Part shown: one piece after another, positions 1 to 5,494 of the stretch
Layout of the letters: each line of letters begins with the position of its first letter
How positions within the stretch are numbered: the first letter of the stretch is position 1
Assembly (NCBI GenBank): GCA_023423475.1
Contig: JAFAFN010000348.1
Location: 1 to 5,494 of the forward strand
Direction of reading: 5' to 3'
From: Actinomycetes bacterium
GTDB taxonomy: Bacteria > Actinomycetota > Acidimicrobiia > Acidimicrobiales > Microtrichaceae
DNA length: 5,494 nt
The notes under the pieces: model-generated
The model's input: the letters and a program-made list of their open reading frames with translations, nothing else
Database searches by the model: none
Told to the model about the DNA's origin: nothing
Made by a program: the position numbers and the translations under genes

Positions 1-374
1 CCATCGGCTACGTCGACCTGGCGGACGCCGCCAAGGCGGACCTGACCTTCGCCGCCGTGAAGGACCAGGCCGGCGAGTACGTGAAGCCGACGGCCGAGGG
101 CGTCCAGACCGCACTCGAGAACGCCGAGGTGGCCGACGACCTCACCTACAACCCCCTCAACTCCGAGGGCAAGGGTGCGTACCCGATCACGGCCCCGACC
201 TGGATCCTCGCCATCGCCGAGCAGTCCGACGCCGGCAAGGCCGAGACCCTGAAGACCTACCTGCGCTACGTGCTCACCACGGGCCAGGAGCAGGCGTCCT
301 CGACGGGCTACACGGCGCTGCCGACCGAGCTCGCCGAGAAGGCCATCGCCCAGAACGACGACATCAAGGGCTGA
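1..374 (+). CDS. pstS: Phosphate ABC transporter substrate-binding protein PstS (3' end only)
   Basis: This is the C-terminal part of PstS, the extracytoplasmic protein that binds inorganic phosphate and hands it to the PstC/PstA channel. The frame is open from the left edge (first whole codon at 3) to TGA at 372-374, giving about 123 residues. It begins IGYVDLADA, which matches the GxIGYV stretch typical of the second lobe of PstS. The segment YPITAPTWIL resembles the conserved YPI...T(Y/W)I strand of the family, and the helix LKTYLRYVLTTGQEQAS followed by GYTALP is the usual PstS C-terminal end. The signal peptide and the main phosphate-binding residues lie upstream of the window and cannot be checked. 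It is the first visible gene of a pst operon and is separated from pstC by a 141-nt gap containing a strong hairpin, the usual place for differential expression of the binding protein. Family assignment is secure; only the start is missing. Confidence 0.93.
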   Translation, partial: IGYVDLADAAKADLTFAAVKDQAGEYVKPTAEGVQTALENAEVADDLTYNPLNSEGKGAYPITAPTWILAIAEQSDAGKAETLKTYLRYVLTTGQEQASSTGYTALPTELAEKAIAQNDDIKG

Positions 375-386
375 GTCACCCCCCCT

Positions 387-439
387 GACCCCCGAGGTCC
401 CGTGTCCGGCCGCGAGCCGGGCACGGGACCGACGGGGTC
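387..439 (+). promoter_or_regulatory. Strong inverted repeat (RNA hairpin) between pstS and pstC
   Basis: The arms GGTCCCGTGTCCGGC (396-410) and GCCGGGCACGGGACC (416-430) are complementary over 15 positions, with a single G-U wobble and a 5-nt loop CGCGA. An outer stem, GACCCC (387-392) with GGGGTC (434-439), extends it across a 3x3 internal loop (CGA/GAC) in which two adjacent G-A mismatches could stack. It starts 13 nt after the pstS stop. No T-run follows (next bases GATCCATTCC), so it does not look like a classic intrinsic terminator. The likely role, by analogy with hairpins after other binding-protein genes such as malE, is protecting the pstS message from 3' exonucleases and/or partly attenuating read-through into pstC. 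This role is inferred; the structure itself is plainly visible. Confidence 0.8.
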
Positions 440-515
440 GATCCATTCCACCGGCTGACCTCCGCAGGCCAGCCACCGACCGGCCCTCTCCACCGACGGG
501 AACGCAGCGCAACCC

Positions 516-1505
516 ATGACCATGCAACTCGAACGAGATCCGGCACCGCCCGAGGTGACCCTGGACGATCTCACCACCGAAGGCCGAGGTGCCGGCGTCG
601 ATCGCCTGTTCCGCCGTGTGGCCATGCTCGCCGGCGCCGCGGTCCTGCTGATCCTCCTGCTCATCGCGATCACCACGACCCAACAGGCGTGGCCGGCGTT
701 CAGCGAGTTCGGCCTGGACTACTTCTTCGGTACCGAGTGGATCCCCTCCGAGGGGCTCTACGGGATCCTGCCGCTGGTGTACGGCACCGTCGTCGTGTCA
801 CTCATCGCCATCGTGTTCGCCGTGCCGATCAGCGTCGGCATCGCGCTGTTCATCACCGAGCTCGCCCACCGCCGCATCCGGGGCTCCATCACGCTGGTGA
901 TCGACCTGCTCGCCGCGGTGCCCTCGGTCGTCTTCGGCCTGTGGGGCTTCTACCAGCTCATCCCGATCTTCCAGTCGGTGTTCAACTCGATCGCCGACGT
1001 CCTCGCCCCCATCCCGGTGTTGAACGTGCTGTTCGCCCCCGGATCCGGCTCGAGCTTCATGAGCGCCGGGCTGGTCCTCGCCCTCATGATCACGCCGATC
1101 ATCACCTCGGTCACCCGAGAGGTCTTCATGACCGTCCCGGTGAACGACAAGTCCGGTGCCCTCGCCCTCGGTGCGACTCGCTGGGAGATGATCCGCGGCG
1201 TGGTGATCCCGCACTCCAGCGGCGGCCTGACCGGCGCCGTCATGCTCGGCCTCGGTCGTGCGATGGGCGAGACGGTCGCCGTGGCCCTGCTGATCGGCGC
1301 CTCGCCGCAGATCGCCGCCAACCTGTTCGGCCGTGGCGAGACCATGCCGGCGCAGATCTTCCGGAGCCTCTCCGAGGCCGGCGGCACGTACCGCTCGGCG
1401 CTCATCGGGCTCGGCGTCTGCCTGTTCGTCCTCACCGTCGCCATCAACATCTCCGCACGACGGCTCGTCGTCATCGTCGACCGCCGCACGAAGGGAATCG
1501 TGTGA
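516..1505 (+). CDS. pstC: Phosphate ABC transporter permease PstC
   Basis: PstC is one of the two membrane subunits forming the phosphate channel of the Pst importer. The 329-residue protein has a ~30-residue cytoplasmic N-terminus, a first membrane segment at about 33-53, and further segments near 83-116, 124-150, 182-200, 236-262 and 296-316, i.e. six. The ABC-importer EAA loop that docks on the ATPase is at about 214-252 (ALALGATRWEMI ... IPHSSGGLTG ... GRAMGET), and the AVPSVVFGLWGF stretch at 134-145 is typical of PstC. The ATG at 516 is the first possible start after an in-frame stop at 456; an ATG at 522 is an alternative. The only Shine-Dalgarno-like sequence (GACGGGA, ~495-501) is weak and rather far away, which would fit lower translation than pstS. 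The gene ends GTGTGA, overlapping the pstA start by 4 nt, so the two permease subunits are probably translationally coupled and made in equal amounts. Length and motifs are normal. Confidence 0.95.
   Translation: MTMQLERDPAPPEVTLDDLTTEGRGAGVDRLFRRVAMLAGAAVLLILLLIAITTTQQAWPAFSEFGLDYFFGTEWIPSEGLYGILPLVYGTVVVSLIAIVFAVPISVGIALFITELAHRRIRGSITLVIDLLAAVPSVVFGLWGFYQLIPIFQSVFNSIADVLAPIPVLNVLFAPGSGSSFMSAGLVLALMITPIITSVTREVFMTVPVNDKSGALALGATRWEMIRGVVIPHSSGGLTGAVMLGLGRAMGETVAVALLIGASPQIAANLFGRGETMPAQIFRSLSEAGGTYRSALIGLGVCLFVLTVAINISARRLVVIVDRRTKGIV
1491..1496 (+). promoter_or_regulatory. Ribosome binding site deciding the pstA GTG start
   Basis: AAGGGA lies inside the last codons of pstC, 5 nt before GTG 1502. 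The in-frame ATG at 1535 has only pyrimidine-rich sequence (CCGATCCTCCGATCC) in front of it and no comparable site, so the GTG is preferred. Confidence 0.6.
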
Positions 1506-2539
1506 CCTCCCCCCGATCCTCCGATCCGTCGACCATGACCGAGCTGGACAACGACCTCACCGGCGTCAGCACCTCCGAGATCGCCCGCATGCTGTCGGGC
1601 GCGGACATGCCGCGGAAGCGGCGGGTGAAGAACACCCTGGCGTCGATCGCGATGGTCCTCGCGTTCTTCGTGGCCGCCGTGCCGCTGGTGGCCATGGGCG
1701 TCAACGTGGTCTCCCAGGGCATCGGCGTGGTGCTGAACGTCGACTGGTGGACCCAGCCGATCCCGGGTGACGTGGGTCGTTCCGACTTGTCGGGCAACGA
1801 GGACCTGTGCGACCTCGGGTTCGGTGACGCCGACGCCTGCGCGGGTGAGGCGGCCGAGACCTCGACGGTGATGGGCATGCAGCCCGCCATCGTCGGCACG
1901 TTCCTCACCGTGTTCGGCGCGTCCGCGTTGGCGATCCCGCTCGGTGTGATGGGTGCCATCTACCTCAACGAGTACGGCAAGAAGGGCCGGCTCGCCTCGT
2001 TCATCCGCTTCATGACCGACGTGATGGTCGGCGTGCCGTCGGTCGTCATGGGCGTGTTCATCTACTCGATCTGGGTCGTCCGGTTCGGATCGTCGGGCAA
2101 GTCGGCCTTCGCCGCCGCGCTGGCGCTCGCCTGCCTGATGCTGCCGATCGTGGTGCGCTCGACCGAGGAGATGCTGCGGCTGGTGCCCGACTCGTTGCGA
2201 GAGGCGTCGGCGGCCCTCGGCACCCGCACGTGGAAGACCACGGTGTCGGTGGTGCTGCCCGCAGCCCTCGCCGGCATCACCTCGGGCTGCCTGCTGGCCG
2301 TCGCCCGAGCCGCCGGTGAGACGGCGCCGGTGGTGTTCACCATCGGCTTCGTCACGACCACCAACTGGTCCTTCACCGGCCAGAACACGACCTTGTCGGC
2401 GCAGATCTACTCACAGCTCCAGAACGGCGGGTCGCTCGCCACACAACTCGCATGGGGATCGGCCGTTACGCTGGTCGGCATCGTTCTGGTTCTGACCCTC
2501 GCCGCCCGCGGCATCAGCCGCCGCTTCACCATCGGATGA
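1502..2539 (+). CDS. pstA: Phosphate ABC transporter permease PstA
   Basis: PstA is the second channel subunit, pairing with PstC. From GTG 1502 the protein has 345 residues, longer than the ~296 of E. coli PstA. A polar N-terminus of ~43 residues ending in a basic patch (PRKRRVK, 37-43) precedes membrane segment 1 (about 46-69); others are near 130-156, 170-192, 203-219, 252-283 and 318-338. The EAA loop is at about 230-262 ([16 protein letters not shown] ... [11 protein letters not shown]), and [10 protein letters not shown] (268-277) is a hallmark of PstA. Between segments 1 and 2 is an acidic external stretch of ~40 residues with cysteines at 103 and 113, which helps explain the extra length. 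The start is chosen for its 4-nt GTGA overlap with the pstC stop and an AAGGGA site in front; ATG 1535 would remove 11 residues of no known function. The stop forms ATGA with an unused-looking ATG of the pstB frame. Confidence 0.94.
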   Translation: MTSPRSSDPSTMTELDNDLTGVSTSEIARMLSGADMPRKRRVKNTLASIAMVLAFFVAAVPLVAMGVNVVSQGIGVVLNVDWWTQPIPGDVGRSDLSGNEDLCDLGFGDADACAGEAAETSTVMGMQPAIVGTFLTVFGASALAIPLGVMGAIYLNEYGKKGRLASFIRFMTDVMVGVPSVVMGVFIYSIWVVRFGSSGKSAFAAALALACLMLPIVVRSTEEMLRLVPDSLREASAALGTRTWKTTVSVVLPAALAGITSGCLLAVARAAGETAPVVFTIGFVTTTNWSFTGQNTTLSAQIYSQLQNGGSLATQLAWGSAVTLVGIVLVLTLAARGISRRFTIG

Positions 2540-2575
2540 CCTCCACCCCGAACATGACGCACGACGACCGAGACC

Positions 2576-2580
2576 AGGAG
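2576..2580 (+). promoter_or_regulatory. Ribosome binding site deciding the pstB start
   Basis: AGGAG sits 9 nt before ATG 2590. The two earlier in-frame ATGs (2536, overlapping the pstA stop as ATGA, and 2554) have no purine-rich site at suitable distance, so 2590 is the best-supported start. Confidence 0.7.
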
Positions 2581-2589
2581 CACCAGAAG

Positions 2590-3513
2590 ATGTCGCAGGA
2601 CACCACCGACCCGATCGCCACGACCCCGCTCGTCCCGAGCAGCACCGGTGGTGCGCCCGACCCGGCGGGCACGGTGTCGATCCGTCCCGAGTCCGGCGAC
2701 GCCGATCCTGCGGCCGAGGCCCCCCTCGGCAAGGTCGTCTTCGACGTGAAGGACCTGAACGTCTACTACGGCTCGTACCGCGCGGTCCGCAACGTCAACA
2801 TGGCCGTGCGCCAGCACGAGATCACCGCGTTCATCGGCCCATCGGGTTGCGGCAAGACGACCGTGCTGCGCTGCTTCAACCGGATGAACGACCTGATCGA
2901 GGGTGCCCGGGTCGAGGGCGAGATCAACTACCACGGCGTGAACCTCTACGGCGAGAAGGTCAACGCCGTCGAGGCCCGTCGTCGCATCGGCATGGTGTTC
3001 CAGAAGCCGAACCCGTTCCCGAAGTCGATCTACGACAACATCGCCTACGGCCCGCGCATCGCCGGCACGAAGAAGAAGTCCGAGCTCGACGACATCGTCG
3101 AGCGCTCGCTGCGTCGGGCGGCGCTGTGGGACGAGGTCAAGGACCGGCTCAAGGCGTCCGCGCTGGGCATGTCCGGTGGTCAGCAGCAGCGCCTGTGCAT
3201 CGCACGTGCCGTCGCTGTCGACCCCGAGGTGATCCTCATGGACGAGCCCTGCTCGGCGCTCGACCCCATCGCGACGGCGCGCATCGAGGACCTCATGCGC
3301 GAGATCAAGACCGAGTACACGATCGTGATCGTGACCCACAACATGCAGCAGGCGGCCCGCGTCAGCGACGCGACGGCCTTCTACTCGACCGAGGTGAACC
3401 CGGAGAGCGACATCCGCACCGGCCTGCTCGTCGAGTTCGACCGCACCGAGAAGATCTTCTCCAACCCGGTCGACGAGCGCACCGAGAACTACATCACCGG
3501 ACGCTTCGGGTGA
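2590..3513 (+). CDS. pstB: Phosphate ABC transporter ATP-binding protein PstB
   Basis: PstB is the cytoplasmic ATPase that drives phosphate import through PstC/PstA (phosphate-importing ATPase, EC 7.3.2.1). From ATG 2590 it has 307 residues and every ABC motif: Walker A GPSGCGKT (83-90), Q-loop Q138 in [10 protein letters not shown], signature MSGGQQQR (194-201), Walker B VILMDEP (214-220) with catalytic E219, D-loop SALD (222-225) and switch histidine H250 in [16 protein letters not shown] and EPCSALDPI are characteristic of PstB rather than of other ABC ATPases. The protein also carries the family's C-terminal ending (EYITGRFG-like, here NYITGRFG). Residues 1-47 are a Pro/Ser/Thr/Asp-rich, probably disordered extension absent from the ~257-residue E. 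coli protein. Starting instead at ATG 2536 would add 18 polar residues and couple the gene to pstA by a 4-nt overlap; I prefer 2590 because of its AGGAG site. The stop overlaps a GTG of the phoU frame. Confidence 0.96.
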   Translation: MSQDTTDPIATTPLVPSSTGGAPDPAGTVSIRPESGDADPAAEAPLGKVVFDVKDLNVYYGSYRAVRNVNMAVRQHEITAFIGPSGCGKTTVLRCFNRMNDLIEGARVEGEINYHGVNLYGEKVNAVEARRRIGMVFQKPNPFPKSIYDNIAYGPRIAGTKKKSELDDIVERSLRRAALWDEVKDRLKASALGMSGGQQQRLCIARAVAVDPEVILMDEPCSALDPIATARIEDLMREIKTEYTIVIVTHNMQQAARVSDATAFYSTEVNPESDIRTGLLVEFDRTEKIFSNPVDERTENYITGRFG

Positions 3514-3548
3514 GCACCCTGTCGTCCCCGGAGGACGAGCCGATCGGT

Positions 3549-3554
3549 GAGGAG
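3549..3554 (+). promoter_or_regulatory. Ribosome binding site deciding the phoU start
   Basis: GAGGAG lies 6 nt before ATG 3561. The competing in-frame GTG at 3510, which overlaps the pstB stop as GTGA, has no such site, so 3561 is chosen. Confidence 0.7.
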
Positions 3555-3560
3555 CCACCG

Positions 3561-4316
3561 ATGAACGAGATCCGCGTCGAGTACCACGGCGAGCTCGAGG
3601 AGCTCCGCTCCGACCTGATCCGCCTGGGTGCGATGGTGTCCGAGACGATCGGGCGCGGCACCGCCGCACTGCTCGACCGCGACCTGCACGCGGCGCAGCT
3701 CCTGATCGACGGCGACGACGTCATCGACGACTTCTGCCTCGGCCTCGAGGAGCGCTGCTACCGGATCCTCGCGCTGCAGGCACCGATCGCCGGCGAGCTG
3801 CGCTTCGTGCTGACCACCCTGCGCCTCATCGGCGAGCTCGAGCGGTCCGCCGACCTGATCGTCAACGTCTGCAAGGCGTCCCGGCGCATCTACGACGTCG
3901 AGTTCGGTCCGCAGATCCGCGGTCTGATCGAGCAGATGGGCGTCGAGGCGACCTTCCTGATCCGTGCAGCCATCGACTCCTACGTCGACTCCGACACGTC
4001 GCTCGCTGCTGCGCTCGACGACATCGACGACCGTCTCGACGAGCTCCAGACCGCCTACGTGCAGGCCATCTTCCAGTCGCACTCCGAGATGAACCTGAAC
4101 CTGCAGGGCGCCGTGCAGATGGCGATGATCGGCCGCTACTACGAGCGGGTCGGCGACCACGCGGTGAACATCGGCGAGCGCGTCATGTACATGGTCACCG
4201 GCTGGCTGCCGGAGAAGACCGGCAGCGCTCGCCAGCGCCTCCGAGAGGCCGAGGCCGCCGAGCGCTCCGATCCGGGATCCGACGACGATCCGAGCCCCGG
4301 CACCGGCGCACCGTGA
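3561..4316 (+). CDS. phoU: Phosphate signalling regulator PhoU
   Basis: PhoU is a cytoplasmic, mostly helical protein that conveys the state of the Pst transporter to a PhoR-type kinase and restrains phosphate uptake when phosphate is abundant. The 251-residue protein shows the two tandem three-helix PhoU repeats, each with the ExxxD metal-cluster motif: ERSAD at 94-98 and ERVGD at 195-199, the latter within RYYERVGDHAVNIGERV, a highly typical PhoU sequence. The N-terminal half includes the familiar LQAPIAGELRFVLTTLRLIGELER segment spread over 72-95. Residues from about 219 onward form a charged tail rich in Asp, Ser, Pro and Gly that goes beyond the usual end of the fold. ATG 3561 has a strong GAGGAG site; beginning at GTG 3510 would add 17 acidic residues before the normal start of PhoU. 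It follows pstB by 47 nt and overlaps surE by 4 nt, consistent with one transcript. In mycobacteria the equivalents are PhoY1/PhoY2. Confidence 0.95.
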   Translation: MNEIRVEYHGELEELRSDLIRLGAMVSETIGRGTAALLDRDLHAAQLLIDGDDVIDDFCLGLEERCYRILALQAPIAGELRFVLTTLRLIGELERSADLIVNVCKASRRIYDVEFGPQIRGLIEQMGVEATFLIRAAIDSYVDSDTSLAAALDDIDDRLDELQTAYVQAIFQSHSEMNLNLQGAVQMAMIGRYYERVGDHAVNIGERVMYMVTGWLPEKTGSARQRLREAEAAERSDPGSDDDPSPGTGAP

Positions 4317-5089
4317 GGATCCTCGTCACCAACGACGACGGCCTGCACGCTCCCGGGCTCCGGGCGCTCGCCGCCGCGCTCGACGCCGCCGGCCACGAGA
4401 TCATCGCGATCGCTCCCGAGGGTGATCGCAGCGGCAGCGGTGCCGCCATCGGCAACCTCGGCGACGGTGCCATGCTGCGCTACCGGTCGATGCCGCTGGC
4501 AGGGCTGGAGCGCGTCGAGGCGATCGAGCTCGATGGCCCGCCCGCCCTGTGCGTGTTCGCCGCGCAGCTCGGCGCCTTCGGTGCGCAACCCGAGCTGGTG
4601 GCCTCCGGGGTGAACCCGGGTCTCAACACCGGACGGATCACCCTGCACTCCGGCACCGTCGGGGCCGCGCTCACCGCCGCCAACCTGGGCCTGTCGGCCG
4701 TGGCGGTCAGCATCGCCGGACGAGAGGCGAGCATCGAGCACTGGGACGTCGCGGCGGACCTCGCGGCAGAGGTCGTGGATCAGCTCGCGGTGACCGCGGG
4801 GACCACGACGATCAACCTGAGCGTTCCCGACCTCGCCGCCGCCGAGCTCGGCGAGCTGCGATGGGGAACGCTCGCACCGTTCGGCAACATCCGCACCGAG
4901 GTGCTCGACCGCACGGACGAGCGCATCGAGCTCGGCTTCGTCGCGACCGACGAGGTGTTGCCGCCGGAGTCCGACACCGTGCTCGTCGCCCAGGGACACC
5001 CCGTCGTGACCGCGTTGCGCGGCATCACCGGGCACGAGCCGGTCGGACTGGTCGAGGCGGTCTCGGCCTCGCTCGCCGCACGGACGTGA
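4313..5089 (+). CDS. surE: 5'/3'-nucleotidase SurE
   Basis: SurE is a metal-dependent cytoplasmic phosphatase that hydrolyses nucleoside 5'- and 3'-monophosphates; some members also act on short polyphosphate. The 258-residue protein starts with the diagnostic MRILVTNDDG, giving metal ligands D8 and D9. It continues with the SGSG segment at 40-43 (S40 is the probable third ligand) and SGVNPGLNTG at 98-107, where N101 is the fourth ligand. HSGTVGAAL (112-120) is the conserved loop after the active site. Length is normal for the family. The start is GTG 4313, overlapping the phoU stop as GTGA; it places the NDDG motif at the N-terminus exactly as in known SurE proteins. No clear Shine-Dalgarno sequence precedes it, so translation probably depends on coupling to phoU. 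In proteobacteria surE usually lies near pcm, nlpD and rpoS; here it sits between phoU and a kinase gene, suggesting a role in phosphate recovery (inference). Confidence 0.93.
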   Translation: MRILVTNDDGLHAPGLRALAAALDAAGHEIIAIAPEGDRSGSGAAIGNLGDGAMLRYRSMPLAGLERVEAIELDGPPALCVFAAQLGAFGAQPELVASGVNPGLNTGRITLHSGTVGAALTAANLGLSAVAVSIAGREASIEHWDVAADLAAEVVDQLAVTAGTTTINLSVPDLAAAELGELRWGTLAPFGNIRTEVLDRTDERIELGFVATDEVLPPESDTVLVAQGHPVVTALRGITGHEPVGLVEAVSASLAART

Positions 5090-5102
5090 ACGGGGCGCCG
5101 AC

Positions 5103-5494
5103 ATGATCTGGTTGCTCGTGATCGTGGCGCTCCTCGTCGGAGCGGGACTCGGCGTGGTGATCGGGCGTTCCACGTCGCGCGAAGCGCCCCCGGGCCCGAC
5201 CGCTCCCGAACCCCAGACGGTGGAGCCCGACCCGGAACCCGAGGTGCCGGAGGCCCCGAGCGACCTGCTGGTGCGCCTCGACGGTGCACTCGACCAGGTC
5301 GAACAAGGCGTCGTGGTCTGCGACGGCAACGGCGTCGAGCTGTTCCGCAACCGGGTCGCGCAGAGCTTCCTCGATGCACGTGACGGCAGGGTCCTCGTGG
5401 ACGCCGCCGTGCGGGAGCTGCTCGTCGACGCGGTCGAGGGCCATCGTGTGGTGCGGGTCGTCGACCTGTTCGGTCCACCCGCCCAGTCCTACGT
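5103..5494 (+). CDS. Sensor histidine kinase of PhoR/SenX3 type (5' part, cut by window edge)
   Basis: The frame opens at ATG 5103, 13 nt after the surE stop, and stays open to the right edge (130 codons). Residues 2-21 form one hydrophobic membrane segment (IWLLVIVALLVGAGLGVVIG), followed by a basic RSTSR and a Pro/Glu-rich linker to about residue 55. Then comes a PAS-like start, LLVRLDGALDQVEQGVVVCDGNGVELFRN, at about 57-85, closely resembling the 'ALPxGVVVxDxxGxxxxxN' pattern seen at the head of SenX3/PhoR PAS domains. VVDLFGPP near the edge also resembles SenX3-type proteins. There is no second membrane segment or external sensing domain in the visible part, as expected for kinases that receive the phosphate signal through Pst and PhoU. 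The HisKA and ATPase domains lie beyond the window, so kinase identity rests on the N-terminal pattern and on position after phoU. A weak GGGG (5092-5095) precedes the start. It is most probably co-transcribed with surE. Confidence 0.75.
   Translation, partial: MIWLLVIVALLVGAGLGVVIGRSTSREAPPGPTAPEPQTVEPDPEPEVPEAPSDLLVRLDGALDQVEQGVVVCDGNGVELFRNRVAQSFLDARDGRVLVDAAVRELLVDAVEGHRVVRVVDLFGPPAQSY

Noticed and set aside
387..439. Intrinsic transcription terminator after pstS
   Set aside because: The hairpin is strong but no T-run follows it, and pstC beyond it has no visible promoter, so complete termination is unlikely; kept as a regulatory hairpin.
440..515. Promoter or Pho box before pstC
   Set aside because: I saw no -10/-35 pair and no pair of direct repeats resembling known PhoP/PhoB/RegX3 boxes; the main operon promoter is expected upstream of pstS, outside the window.
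689..1501. Extension of the pstA frame upstream through pstC
   Set aside because: The upstream part is an Arg/Pro/His-rich out-of-frame reading of pstC; the PstA sequence becomes sensible only from GTG 1502.
2407..3669. Long open frame on the - strand (420 codons) across pstB
   Set aside because: It lies antisense to an unmistakable PstB with all ABC motifs; its translation is low-complexity (Arg/Val/Asp/Gly-rich) with no recognisable domain, as expected from the reverse of high-GC coding DNA.
4139..5350. Long open frame on the - strand (403 codons) across surE
   Set aside because: Antisense to SurE and to the kinase start, Arg/Gly/Ser-rich with no family resemblance; a high-GC shadow.
1..5494. 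tRNA/rRNA genes, CRISPR arrays, insertion sequences or phage features
   Set aside because: The window is nearly completely filled by co-directional coding sequence of uniform composition; I saw no spaced repeats, transposase motifs or tRNA-like folds.

Overview
The window carries six adjacent genes, all on the + strand and almost without gaps: the 3' end of pstS, then pstC, pstA, pstB, phoU, surE and the 5' part of a sensor histidine kinase gene. It is a classic high-affinity phosphate (Pst) operon followed by its regulators. High G+C with strongly G/C-ending third codon positions, GTG starts, and a PhoR/SenX3-type kinase after phoU suggest a high-GC actinobacterium. An acidimicrobial lineage is my guess from overall protein style, not something the sequence proves.

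Layout: 1-374 is the last ~123 codons of the phosphate-binding protein PstS. Positions 375-515 form the only real intergenic gap and hold a long, near-perfect inverted repeat (387-439). Positions 516-1505 (pstC) and 1502-2539 (pstA) encode the two permease subunits and overlap by 4 nt. Positions 2590-3513 encode the ATPase PstB, 3561-4316 PhoU, and 4313-5089 the nucleotidase SurE, which overlaps phoU by 4 nt. Positions 5103-5494 are the start of a membrane-anchored PAS-type histidine kinase cut off by the window edge.

How the genes work together (established for the families): PstS captures phosphate outside the membrane and delivers it to the PstC/PstA channel, and PstB powers import with ATP. 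PhoU links the transporter's activity to a PhoR/SenX3-type kinase, so that the phosphate-starvation response is off when phosphate is plentiful. SurE dephosphorylates nucleoside monophosphates and in some species trims polyphosphate, so in this operon it could help release or recycle phosphate; that link is inference from position.

I did not find an undescribed system. The points most worth a second look are the pstS-pstC hairpin, a two-cysteine insertion in the first external loop of PstA, surE inserted between phoU and the kinase gene, and competing start codons at the pstB and phoU junctions.
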